NCBI RefSeq assembly: GCF_003086295.3
Contig: NC_092041.1
Span: 94,823,827-94,887,826 of the forward strand
Direction of reading: 5' to 3'
Length of the DNA stretch: 64,000 nucleotides
From: Arachis hypogaea
Taxonomy: Eukaryota > Streptophyta > Magnoliopsida > Fabales > Fabaceae
Shown here: piece after piece, positions 35,528-47,700 of the stretch
Position numbering within the stretch: position 1 is the stretch's first letter
How the letters are laid out: each line of letters begins with the position of its first letter
Notes under the pieces: model-generated
Seen by the model: only the letters and a program-made list of their open reading frames with translations
Told to the model about the DNA's origin: nothing
Databases searched by the model: none
Position numbers and translations under genes: made by a program

Positions 35528-35860
35528 ATGGCCACTCGCGAACGAGGTCGAACACGTAGACGGGAAAATAGGAATGAGCAACCAACTAATAATCATACCG
35601 AATTCATGGCGGCAATGGCGAATCTCACAAATACCATGGAAGCTAATGCTGCTACAACTTTGCAAGCTGTGCAGAAATTGGGCCAACCGACCGAGAACGG
35701 AGATGGCAATGAGAATGGCGAAGAGAACGCCAATAATAATGCTAAGGGTAATGGCGATAATATGGGAGGAGTTCCGATGACCTTAACAATGTTCCTCAAG
35801 GTTCATCCGCCAACTTTTCGAAGGTCCACAAATCCTACTGAAGCGGATCACTGATTCCAA
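35528..35860 (+). pseudogene. Gypsy gag, 5' part only
   Basis: The ATG at 35528 starts an open frame of 108 codons: a basic N-terminus (MATRERGRTRRRENR), an N/G/E-rich stretch, and FLKVHPPTFRRSTNPTEADH, the conserved start of gypsy gag. The next codon is TGA where W is expected, and after F-Q the sequence is lost at about 35860, where repeat copy B begins. The rest of gag and all of pol are absent. Position 200 bp after the primer-binding site fits. Confidence 0.85.
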
Positions 35861-36612
35861 AAAAAAAAAAGAAAAAAGAAAGAATGGCCGAAGCCATTAA
35901 GACAAAGAAAAGAAAGAAATTGCCAACGTGGCTTACTATGCTCTATATATATATAAACATAAATGTGACATCTATCCCCCTTTATTCATTTAATCACTTA
36001 TCATTATGCTTCATCTCCTCTTCTTACCACCACCGAACCTAGAAGAAAGGAAATAAGAAAGAAAAAAAGACCGTGGGTGAGGGAGAAACCGTGACTCTTT
36101 TCGATTTTTCGGTTTTGATTTTTTGTGATTCGTAATTCTAATAAAAAATTTAATTCAATAAAAGTGTTCGTATCTTTCTTTTTTACACATTGGCATAATT
36201 TTTGTTTGGTAAAAGTCGACGGTGACATAACTCCCATTTTTTTGAGTTTAGCCAACTAGAGTTTTAGGAGGCATAGACAATTTCTGACATTTTATTTTTC
36301 GACAGTTCAGTCAAAAAATTTTTCCACAGTCTTAAGTATTTTAATTTCGTATTGAGATAGAGTTTCGGTAAATTCTCACCGATTAAATTTGTTGAATAAG
36401 TGAATGGTTGTTACAATTAATTATTAATGAAATTTGATTGACTTTATATTGAATTTTGTTGATATATTATTAAATGTGATTAAGCTTGTGATTTAGTTTG
36501 TGATGTTCAAACTGTGATTATTAAAGTTAAAAAAAAGAAAAAAAAAAAAGAAAGAATGGCCGAAGCCATTAAGACAAAGAAAAGAAAGAAATTGCCAACG
36601 TGGCTTACTATG

Positions 36613-36666
<54 letters not shown>

Positions 36667-38779
36667 ACAAATGCGACACCTATCCCGCTTTATTCATTTA
36701 ATCACTTATCATTATGCTTTATCTCCTCTTCTTACCACCACCGAACCTAGAAGAAAGGAAATAAGAAAGAAAAAACACCGTGGGTGAGGGAGAAATCGTG
36801 ACTCTTCGATTTTTTGGTTTTGATTTTTTGTGATCTGTAATTCTAATAAAAAATTTAATTCGATAAAAGTGTTCATATCTTATTTTTTACACATTGGCAT
36901 AATTTTTGTTCGATAGAAATCAACGGTGACACAACTCTCATTTTCCTTGAGTGTAGCCAACTGGAGTTCTAAGAGGCACAGACGATTTCTGACATTTTAT
37001 TCTTTGACAGTTCAGTCAAAAAACTTTTTCGTAGCCTCGAGTATTTTAATTTCGTACTGAGGTAAGATTTCGGCAAATTCTCACCGATTAAATTTGTTGG
37101 ATAAGTGAATGGTTGTTGTGATTAATTATTGATGGAGTTTGATTGACTTTATATTGAATTTTTTTGATATATTGTTATATGTGATTAAACTTGTGATTTG
37201 GTCATGTTTGTGCTGTCCAAATTGTGATAATGAGACTGATTTGGGGTTGGTATTGTGTTAGTTTTTGAATAAAATGGGTGAGGTTTAATAGCCGAGGACT
37301 TAAATTAAAAGTTGTGAAAAATCGGTAATCGTAAAATTCAAAAACGGATTAAGATTTAAATGTATATTTTAAGAAAAAAATAAGGAGAATTTTTGTTCTT
37401 GGTGAAGAGAAGAATCAGCCAAGAAGATTTACTTTTGAGGAAATATACTTGTATTTTTATGAATAGATTGAGTTTAATATTATAATTATATAACTTTTTC
37501 GGGTATTTTGGATAATAAATAAAGTTCAGAGATAAAACGGGTATTTTATAAAAGTTTAGAGTTATTTATATAAATATGAAGTAAAGTGAAGGTTTAAATA
37601 TAATTTTATAAAATATTGAAGTCAAAAATAAAATATTAAAGAATTCATGACTTAGAAAGTAATTAATAAAAGTTTGAAAATAAGGTTTTATAAAATAAGT
37701 TTTAAGAGTATTATAAATATTATTTTAAATATTTGTTTAAAATTACTCATTTACATTAGAGTAAATTATTATTACAAATTATTATTTATCAAGATATTAT
37801 TTTATAAGAATATTATTGTATGTATTATGAAAAATAAAACAGAGAGTGATAAACAAATAAGTTTTTCTAAAATCTTTAGAAAGACAAATCTAAGTTAAGG
37901 ATCTCATGATCCCCTATTCATAAAACATTTAGGGAAAGATAAGGAAAGAGTGTGAAGATAGTTTTTTATGTTAAAAATAAGAAATTAAAAGAATGATGAG
38001 AAAAGAAAAGAAAAGAAAAGAATATATTAGTTAAAAGAACTTTTGCCACAGGAGAGCAGAGAACAAAAGATTAAAAGAATCTAAAGAACCTCTTCCACAT
38101 GAGAGCAGAAAATAGAAAAGAAAAGAAGGAAAGAATGAAAAGAAAAGGAGAGAAGCAGAGATGATTGTTTACCTGCTGAAAACGAGCAGAGACATGGTGG
38201 TGAGTCCACTGAGATTTCCTTTCCAGAGATACATCGGCCAATTCAGAGGATAGTCGCACCTGTAAGATAGAGGTTGCTTACAGAGGTTATCGCTACATAC
38301 ATTGGCTAGAGAGAGCCTCACCTGTAAGACAAAGGTTGCTTACAGAGGTTATGACACTGGAAATTGAACTTAAACAAAGATTGCTGAGTTACGTCAGGAG
38401 CGTATCAAAACCGACAGATGAGTTCATTACCTGCACTAGGGATAGACATGCATCATACTTGTTTGCGCATATTTGTTTGTGGGTGTAATTTTCTGTGATT
38501 GTGGGTGTGCTAAATGACTGTTTGAATTCTGTGTTCTTTAATTGTTGAATTAGATGGTACCTTGTTGACTGTTATTGCTAACCAAGTATATATAAAATAA
38601 ACTAAACTTCTAACCCCGACTCTACTAAGAACTCCTCAGTTCTTACCCCCTATTTTCGCCCTCTTTCAGCTACAGGTGTGAAGGCTCATTACGAAGTGGC
38701 GAGAGCACAAAGGAATATGTTTATGAGTTGAGTTGTTAGTATTTGTTTTTCTCTCACCTCGTTAGTTAGAGTTTTATTT
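35861..38779 (+). mobile_element. LTR-like repeat copy B
   Basis: This repeat is inserted in the gag at 35860. Its 5' part is duplicated: the block from AAGAATGGCCGAAGCCATT occurs twice with a period of 672 bp (35881 and 36553), each with an A-rich start, a TATATATATAAAC-type TATA region and a leader with CTCCTCTTCTTACCACCACC. The rest matches copy A in order to TTAGTTAGAGTTTTATT, where it stops at 38779; the terminal ~230 bp present in copy A are missing. Open frames inside (for example 37674-37898) are shared with copy A only because the DNA is repeated. Confidence 0.75.
36612..36663. repeat. (AT)n microsatellite in the second promoter block
   Basis: A pure AT run of about 25 units at the TATA region of the second 672 bp unit. 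The first unit has only about five units there (35943-35955). Confidence 0.95.
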
Positions 38780-38945
38780 ACGGCCTGGCTGAAACACCGC
38801 GACGGGAGTACCTGCAAAAAACACCTCAATACTCAAGTTAAAATAGAGCTTAAGAGAAGTAATAATAAGAAAATCAAAGTGAGTTTCATGACCTGATTCT
38901 TTCCAACTTATTTGCTTGCTTATATAGACACGTAGTTTGTTCGGT
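38780..38945 (-). other. Short unassigned segment with an exon-like edge
   Basis: Between repeat copy B and the Helitron fragment. On the minus strand there is TTTTTTGCAG|GTACTCCCGTCGCGG, which looks like an intron end followed by GTPVAVFQPGR. I recall similar segments in legume DNA transposons but cannot assign it. Confidence 0.3.
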
Positions 38946-40190
38946 TGGAGCTTATAGTAATACAAATGGGGAGCTCATATGTTAACGTAGTGCTCATACA
39001 TTGAGTCTGGAAATTTATTTGCTTAGGTGTCGTCACTAGAAATTTTTAGAATTATATTTATAAAAGATAAATTATTATTTACTTAGGTTGTTATTTTTAA
39101 ATTTTAAATTATTTGTTTGGATTATTTTACTTAGGTTGTTATTTTTTAAATTTTAAATTATTTTATTTAGGTTGTTGTTTTTAAATCTTTATCTTTATAG
39201 TAATACAAATGGGGAGCTCATATGCTAATGTGGCGCTTATACATTGAGTTTGGGAATTTATTTGCTTAGGTGTCGTCACTAGAAATTTTTAGAATTATAT
39301 TTATGAAAGATAAATTATTATTTACTTAGCTTGTTATTTTCAAATTTTAAATTATTTGTTTGGGTTATTTTACTTAGGTTGTTATTTTTTAAATTTTATA
39401 TTATTTTGTTTAGGTTGTTGTTCTTTAAATTTTAAATTGTTTTATTTATGTTGTTATTTTTTTAATTTTAGCACTATTTTTTAAAATTTGTTGATTCTTC
39501 TTTAGCACTAATTTTTAAAATTTTGTTGATTTATTTTAAAAATTGCAGCTACGTACGTTAATATTGTAGTTACGTTAATTTAGAATTTTAAAAATTGTTA
39601 ATATATTTATTTACTTTATCTGCAAATTTAATTCAAATTTAAATTAAAGTCAATCAAATTTAAAAAATTTTAGCTATGAGTCAACTATAAAAGTATAAGT
39701 TATGAAACATGTATAGCACCACAATTCAAAGCACATCAATCCCCTTTTTTTACATATATCCAAAATTGGCTCTTGTGTTTTGATTCGTGAATTTGCTAAG
39801 AGAAAAAATATCTTACCAAATAAGATATTTTGGTGTTGGACTCAATGAAGGTAACTTCAATACTACACATTATGAGTATGTGGTTAATTTAAATCAACGT
39901 ACCAATGTGCACATACTTTCAGAATCGTCAAGTATCCCACGATATGGATTTAATTTTGTGAGTTTTGACACTCTCAATGCTTTTGGGTACGATTACACCT
40001 ATTTAGTTTGTAAGTTTATTATTTTAGAAAAAGTATAATTTATTTATAAATTTATTTATTTTATTGATAATTTCGACGGTATTTTTTTTAACAAATTCAT
40101 TGACAACAAACTTTTTTTTTAATTTTAATTCATTCTAGATGTTATTGGATATTTTGATGGAATTGGGAGTGAGATTTTAAAGTTAAAGAA
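38946..40190 (+). mobile_element. Helitron fragment with duplicated 5' end and RPA-like exons
   Basis: TAGTAATACAAATGGGGAGC starts at about 38949 and again at about 39198, giving a tandem copy of the first 245 bp. The same sequence marks the 5' region of the elements at 51773 and 57374. The exon at about 39787-40038 encodes ISYQIRYFGVGLNEG and SSIPRYGFNFVSFDTLNAF, the second half of an RPA N-terminal OB fold, and 40138-40180 continues DVIGYFDGIGSE. The first RPA exon is deleted relative to the copies at 52166 and 58096. LINE sequence follows. Confidence 0.65.
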
Positions 40191-40199
40191 GATGCTAAA

Positions 40200-40991
40200 C
40201 AACTGGAGGAAGAGCATCTCCCTACCTTGAAATTCTGGGAAAAAGTGATAAAATGGAGGTTGAGACAAGAGACTCGAGTTTTGAAATACCATATTGGTTT
40301 TATGGTAGGTAGATCTACCACGGAGGACATATTCTTGTTAAGGAGAATGATGGAAATGACCCAGAATAACAAAAAAGATCTACAAATTGTGTTTATTAAC
40401 TTAAAAAAGACAAATGATAGAATACCAAGAAAAGTCCTATTGAAGGTTTTTAATTACACATATTCGTGAAATTAAGAACATGAACGAGGAGGTTACAACT
40501 AGAGTTTGAATCCAAGATAGTGTAACATAGAAATTTCCTATTAGTGTAGAATTACATTAGTAGTCATCTCCAAACTCATACCTATACCTTTTTACACGGG
40601 TTTTGAAGGTACTTACTGAGCACAACCAAAAACCCATACCATGTTGAGTGCTTTTTGCAACTCATTGAGCCCAATCAAGAACCCATACCATGTTAAATGC
40701 TTTTTGTAAATGACATCATCTTTATTGGATAATCGCAAGAAGTTTTAAATGACAACCTAGATTTGTGGAGTAGGCCCGGAAAGTATATGATTTGCTCACA
40801 ACTCACGCTAGGTCAAAGTATACGGAGTATAAATTCAGCATAAGAAACACTAGCAAAGTGAAAATTGGGGACATCATACCACAAGTAAAGTGGTTTAAGT
40901 GTCTCGGATGCATTATTCAAAACAATAGAGAAATAGAAGAGGGCATAAATCATATGATTCAAGCAGATTGGTCAAAAATGAAGTGCTTTGG
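40200..40991 (+). pseudogene. LINE reverse transcriptase fragment, left half
   Basis: The frame through 40227-40469 encodes KFWEKVIKWRLRQET, GFMVGRSTTEDIFLLRRMM and DLQIVFINLKKTNDRIPRKVL, which are signature blocks of plant LINE (non-LTR) RTs. The region with the catalytic FADD follows at about 40690-40720, broken by stops and with a partial 60 bp duplication around 40625-40710. 40792-41010 encodes TEYKFSIRN and FKCLGCIIQNNREIEEGINHMIQADW. The sequence is cut at 40999 by the hAT-like element and resumes at 43268. Confidence 0.88.
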
Positions 40992-40999
40992 GTTTTATA

Positions 41000-43267
41000 C
41001 AAGATTTTGAGAACCGAACTGATCATCAAACTATTCTAATTACTAATTCATTGGTTTACTGGTCCAACCGGTGGATTAACCGAAAAAACCGTTTTAGAGT
41101 AGAATAATAAATTATAAATATGCAAGTATTAAGTTGACGGTATAGGGTAATAGGAAAGTTTTCTAATGAAGTACAATTCCTCATCAGTACACAAAATGTT
41201 AAAAGAAATATCTAACAAGAATAAGAAGAATATCAAATGAATTATTATAAATCCAACTAAAAAATAAACATAGTACTTGGATAAATAAATTTGATAACAT
41301 TATTAATAACAACGTTGGTAGTGGACTAGTGCTAGAAAGGCTTTCACCAAATGAAGGTGCATATAGGCTTTAAGAGACAATAGACGTGGGTTTGTGTAGC
41401 AGCATTTTGGATGAGTTGCTTTGAAGATCATTTAGTGAAACTAAACTTTGAATAGGTACAATACAGGCTTCACCAAATGCTCATAACACACAAAGACAGT
41501 TTCTCAAGATACATAAATAAGTGCTCATGCTCTGAAAATAATCATCTAAATTGGTATAAGGCAGGAAAAAATGACCATAAGTCTCTTTACCCAAGTCAAA
41601 ATAAACAACCATATCTGAACTCAACAATCAGCATTCTGCACCGAACATTACAAAACATTAACCAATAATCACACTAAACCTGCAGCCAGCAATTACAAAA
41701 CAGCAACAAACATTAGTACATTATAAAACATTCCAAAACAGTGATGACACTAAACCTGCATAGTAAATAATCTCAAAGACAATGATTACCAATATCCAGC
41801 AAATAAACAATAAATACACAACAACAATTTAGCAAATAAACAAGAACATGACCTAAATAGAAAATCCAACAAATTAAGTCGCAGCAACCTAACAATTTGG
41901 CAAATTAAAACAACAGCAGCCCAACAATTTAGCAAATTATCAACTTAACAAGTTCAAGAACAGAAAATCACAACAACAAAAAAAAATTAAAAGTAACACA
42001 AGAACACAAGAACAATTAGCAAATTAACAAGTTCACAATAACAATTAAAATCTACCAGAAGAACACTAATGCAAGTGGAATCATCATGCTAATATGTTTT
42101 CTGCAAAGATGTTATTTGTGCAGCTAAAATTTCCTAATTACTATGATCCAATTATTCTAATTTCACATGCAATCAACTTACTAAGTTTCTAAAAGCTAAC
42201 AATTATAAAACCAACCAGAAATATGGTTAAAGCATTTCATCAAACATGTTGAGTGCGGTAAAATTTATCATCAAATACAATCAATGAGCAAAGCCAATCA
42301 ATCAAGCACTGACTGAGCATTCTGTTCTGATTCTGTGACTGGAAAGCAACAAATTCAAGTTACAGCAACAAATTTAACAAATCCTAGTAAAGTCCCGATT
42401 TACAGCAAAAAGGCAAATTTAACAACAGAAATTTAAGAGCACAACCTGTAACAGAGTAATTATACCGGTAACAAAGTATTAGTAAATTTGCAACAATCAG
42501 AACCAAACTTGAAACAAAACCATACATACAGAACCATGCATACAGAACCATACAATCAGAACTATGCATACAAATTTGCAAATTTGTAAAATTTCAACCA
42601 TTAGCAACTAGCAAATACAAGACAGAACCAAAAGAAGAATTGAAGAACCAACCTTCAGAACCAAACTTGAAACAGTTGAAACCAAGACCAAAGCAGACTT
42701 GAAGAAAAATGGAACAAAAATTGAAGAAGACCTAAGAACATCAATTTCAGAACTAAGGCGAAAAAGAAGAAGACCAGAAGATGAAGACGAGAAGCCACTA
42801 ACCTGGGTCCGTGCCGAGAAGCCAGCTAAGATGAAGAGCCGAAGACGAACCTGCCGAGTTACTGGGTTCCGGACACGGGGAAGAGGAAGAAGCGGAGGTG
42901 CTGAGGACCTGGGACAGCGGTGGCGCCAAGGACTTGGGTTAGGCGGCGACGATGGAGGGCTAGCCGGCTAGAGTTTCTTTGCTTCAGAGAAACATGAATG
43001 AATGAATGATTGGGGGAAGACGCGGGGGGGGGGGGGGGGGGGGGGGGTTGGGGTGGGGGGGTTGGGTCACGAGTGGATCACTAGATCCGTTTCTTTTTTT
43101 TTTTTTCTACAAATTAAAAAACGGTGTCGTTTTATCAGAACCGGCCGGGACAGTTTTTCAACGGTTTTTGTTCGAGCGGTTATAGGTGCAGGACCGAACC
43201 GCTTGCATCACCGGTTCCCGGTTGAACTGGTTCGACCGGCTGGTCTGGTCCGGTTTTCAGAACCATG
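41000..43267. mobile_element. hAT-like DNA transposon, non-autonomous, 2.27 kb
   Basis: The ends are imperfect inverted repeats: CAAGATTTTGAGAACCGAAC at 41000 and, reading from 43267 on minus, CATGGTTCTGAAAACCGGAC. GTTTTATA (40992-40999) and GTTTCATA (43268-43275) flank it, an 8 bp duplication with one mismatch, as in hAT elements. AACCGG-rich subterminal sequence is present at both ends. It interrupts a LINE reading frame whose two halves resume on either side. No transposase is visible; the 91-codon frame at 42699-42971 is basic and low in complexity and I do not call it a gene. Confidence 0.85.
43024..43066 (+). repeat. Long G-run and G-tract block
   Basis: About 24 consecutive G residues are followed by TTGGGGTGGGGGGGTTGGG. 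This could form G-quadruplex DNA and may also be misassembled or vary in length. It lies in the hAT-like element near its right end. Confidence 0.85.
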
Positions 43268-43275
43268 GTTTCATA

Positions 43276-43480
43276 TGCCACAAAAAGATCTTCAAAACTT
43301 AAGGGTAAATTCATCGTACTATCATTAGACCAGCTATGTTGTCTAGAACCAAGTGTTGGGCGGCAGAAGGAGAACATGAACATAAGTTCAGTGGGCCGAA
43401 ATGAGAATGATTACATGAATAAACAGCCATACACGTATGGCAGAATAAAGAACAAGGATATGAGAAAGAAAACAAATACT
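43276..43480 (+). pseudogene. LINE fragment, right half
   Basis: Immediately after the right target duplication the sequence encodes SSKLKGKFI, then RQKENMNISSVGRNENDYMNK and RIKNKDMRKK. These match the expected continuation of the LINE protein (KLKGKFYRT...; EHEHKLSVAEMRM..W; KIRNEDIRE) that breaks off at 40991. It stops about 100 bp before the end of the NOT3 gene. Confidence 0.82.
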
Positions 43481-43582
43481 TGGAAAACATAACAAGCTTA
43501 TAAATCAAACAATTATATTTGCTAAAACCCAAGGAAAAAAAAATAAAAACCAAGACATTATTACTACTTGGGTCTGAATCCT

Positions 43583-44685
43583 CTATACAAGAAGCTCGTC
43601 TTCAAGATAATTATATTCAAAAGTGAATTCAGTTTTGATTCTTTGACACCTGAAAAACAAAATCAACATAATTCAAGGGTAACCACAAAGGCAGTTAAAA
43701 AATGCAATCATTGCAAATGTGATAGAAACCTAATAAAAGCTGCTACAAATTCTATACTCATTTTATTTTACCATCCAATGATCATGTTTTAAATTTCAAA
43801 ACAGTGTACGTATATATGCCCAAAGTGATTGCAAATAGTATAATAATTAAGTCTACATACCACCCATGTTGAAGGTCATCATTTGCAATATGGAAATCGA
43901 AATATACGTATGTTCCTTGCTCATATTCATCTGTAGCAACTTTGGGCTCTTCATGACGCTGAAACCATGTGTTATACTTTTTGTGGTATCTCCAGGACTG
44001 TTTCTTTAGTTCCTTTGCAGCCAAATACTGCTGGTAAGTGTTCTGCGTAAAATAACAGATATAAGCCCCACATAATTGACTCAAAGAATAACATTAATCA
44101 CCGGAATGTTAAAAGTACCTGTTGATAATAAAATGCATAGAACAATGTATCAGTGCCAAATGGTTCAAGACCTACTCTCTCCCAAAAAGCAGGATTATTA
44201 ACAATAGGAGCCTGTGTCTGAGGATAACTAGAAGGTGTTATCGTTGGGTGCCTCTGCAGAACCACAAGAAAATGGGAAAACCAGAACTCATTATATGGCC
44301 ATATGATAGATTATGCAGTGAACAGGAAGATGAATATGATTGGCAATGCAGACAGGAGTATAAGCTCTAGGACGTTCTGAGTCTCTGGGTAGAGGAAGTT
44401 TGTAGTGTGCTGCCTCAAGCATTTGCAAATTGTATAATTGATCACGCACTCCACTTGGATTAATACTTGAACTTGATCCCATGAAACTATCACCAATGGC
44501 TCCAAGATCCGTGCCATTTCTTCTCCCAATGACACCAAGGTTACCAGTAGGTTGATTGGGTTGTAAAGGTTGGCCAGGAGACAAATCAATATCTCTGGAT
44601 GTTTGACCAGCTTCTGCAAGGGAGACGGATACCCCTGCCTGTAGCATAAACAAAAATAGCTGGCTTAGGTCATCCTTAAGTTCAC

Positions 44686-44729
<44 letters not shown>

Positions 44730-47700
44730 AACAAAATATCCTTTCACATCATGTGCACAGAAATCAATCCAAATGAGTCTTTTTCTATATGCAAGTCAGA
44801 AGAGTACAAGTAAGCATATAGCTCTCGCCCAGCTTAACTAGGCCATACAACTGGTTTTCAAATCAGAGGCTATCCAGAAAAAACTCCATATCCTTCAAAT
44901 ATATATAAATTTAAAATTCACTACCTCCTTAGGTAAACATTAATCATGATTGTAAGTTAATGAGTTTTAGTTTAGCCCATTCCTTGTGCATTATTCTCCT
45001 GAAGCTAGTTCCAAGGGGAAACAGTAAGGGTATATTCAGCTCTATAGCAGCTCAACTCTCCCAAGCCGAAGCCAAAATTCAGCTTAACTTTTCAGCTCCC
45101 CTCCCTTACAATATCCTCTCTAATCAAATTGCACCAAATCTCTACTCTCATCTGTCTCCACAACCAGACATTCCATTATGCACATTAACACTTCCATGAT
45201 TACCTTAGCAACTATTGGACTCATTTTGTCTTACAAGCACAGAAAAGTACAAAACTTAATGTGCTTTCATATGTAATGTAAAAGGATAATATATCTTAAG
45301 AATATAAAAGATTAAGAAGTTAGCCAGCATACTGGAGAATCTGCAGCAAATGTTGATTTCAAATCATCTTCACTTATGAGACTCTTGCCAACCCCAGTAC
45401 TACCAGTAGATTCAACAGCTGAATCATCAGGAAAATTCTGATGTTGTAGATCTTCAATTTTAGAATTGCCAACATCTGCATAATAGAAAATCTAGGAATT
45501 AGGATATGTTCCTCAACTTTCATCATAAACCAATCTTGGTATTTTGTTCTGGATATGTTAAATAGGTTTTGATCTCTTGAAACAAATATGTCCACATGTT
45601 GAAGTTGATATTAATTCAGTTAACAGTATCGTAATTTGCAGATTCATTCACAGCCTAATACAAAGACGTAATTTCCACTTGATCTCAACGATCACGTAGG
45701 AACTAGAACACGTCATGGTATTGGCTGCATTTAAAGAACAGTGTCTTTTTTCAGAGATCAACTACTTGAATCAAATGACTTCCAGGCTTATTGTAAACCA
45801 TGTCATTTAAATATAAGTTATTAAGGGTTTTGTCCACAATTTTTCTTAGTATTGAAACAAGAGAACAGAAAAGGAGGAAAGTAGTCTGACTAGAAAAGGG
45901 AATAAAACTTATACATCAAAGCATAATATAGTATAGTATTATGTACAAGTAACACAAACACCTGCATCTTTGGAAACACCTGACATCAATGACTGTTGAC
46001 TAGATGGGGAATGGACCGAATTGGGTGGCTGTTGTAGTGTAGTAGTTGAAATACCACTAAAACCTGGTGACTGGACTCCAAGGCCAATAGCAGATTGAGA
46101 AGAAACAGAGGAACCTTGGGAGTTAAACTGCAAATATTGTAGCATGTCATGCAAAATATATTTTTATCATATATAAAGTCAGGTCATAGAAGGAACTGTG
46201 GATTATCATTTAACCAAAATGTAAAACTATAAATATATACGATTGTATATGGAATGGAGCTAAAACAGGATATACATCTACAGAATTCTTTAAAGGATTT
46301 TTAAATAAATGAACTTAGGCATGAGACGAACTATCTAGTTGTACATTTAAACAAAGTAAAGCTACCAATCTTCCTACTTTTATGCAAATTTTTCCCATCA
46401 TTTCTCAAACAGAAGGGAAGGGGAAAAACAAAATAAAATAAAAATCAAAACCAACCCCGCATCCAACAATGTAGGGCTACAAGAATCCCGTGTTAATGCA
46501 AGGTCTGGAGAAAGGTCATACCCAAAGGGTGTAATGTAAACAGCCTAATTTAATTGTATCAGTAATTGGTTCCACGGTTTGAACCCATGACCTTGAGGTT
46601 ACACGAAGACAACTCAACCATAGATTCCATAGATGTAGGTAGTTATTTTTAAAATTAGAATTGTAAAGATGACATTGTTGGAATAGAAAAACTAGACACG
46701 ACATCTTTGGAACAAGCAAGAAAAGTCCAAAACAGGAGAAATACCTGTTGCAAAAGTGGATTTTGCTGCTGGGCAGAAAACTGCTTAGGATTTCCTCCAA
46801 GAGAAGGCATAGTAAGCAGGGTGCTGTGCCCCTGCTGCTGCACTTGCTGATACTTCTGCAAAAACTTTTCCCTTTGATCTGGAGCTATTTCAGTTCTTTG
46901 ACGAATCTGCACATGAATATCAAAATGAACCAGCACTGTAAGAGGTAAATATTCAACATATACAATAGCATGCTACATAAACAACCCTTCCATTCAACCA
47001 GTCAACAGCAGCAAGAAAAAGAATGTACCTATACTGAGTAAAAGTTTCTAGGCCTAGCAGTGTACCTAGCATGTGATAATCTTAAAATATTCATTCAGAT
47101 GTACAGATTCAGATTTTAACTTTGAATCTGACACAAAACTACATGTCTATTGGTACTCAGCAATCAATATTATAACACATTCTAATTGCACATACTTCTG
47201 GCATAAATGAATCTCTCCTACTTTGAAGCCACACAAAAGCTTGCCAAAAGAAAAACATATGACCACCATATAGCATACTAAAATTTAAGACAATTTACCG
47301 CATCACTTTGGTTCTGGAATGGACTTCCAGGTCTCCATTGCATGCCAGGAACCACAGATGGGGAGAAAACTCTACTAGATACAGCTGCAGCCTCATTAAT
47401 GACATTAGAGTCAGCTGAGGCAGCTTCATTAGCCTTCCCAACCTGAGGCAAGATCAATCTGCTATTACTTAATGGGGATACAAGAGGCTGCACCATCCCA
47501 CTACTTCCACCAAGTCTATCATCAGCTGCCAACATGTTCCTCTTAGTTATTTCAGAGGCTGAAGGGACTGACCCAAGGGTTCCATTGTTAGAAACCATGT
47601 TCCCAGCACCAAGAGGGATGCTAGCTGCTGCTTGATTTGAAAGGTTGTTTCGGCTAATGCTCCTTAGTGCTGCATCAGAAAGCGATGGGGATGGTCTCTG

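Noticed and set aside
42699..42971. 91-codon basic frame in the hAT-like element
   Set aside because: Low-complexity K/R/E/G composition, no transposase motif, lies in subterminal sequence.
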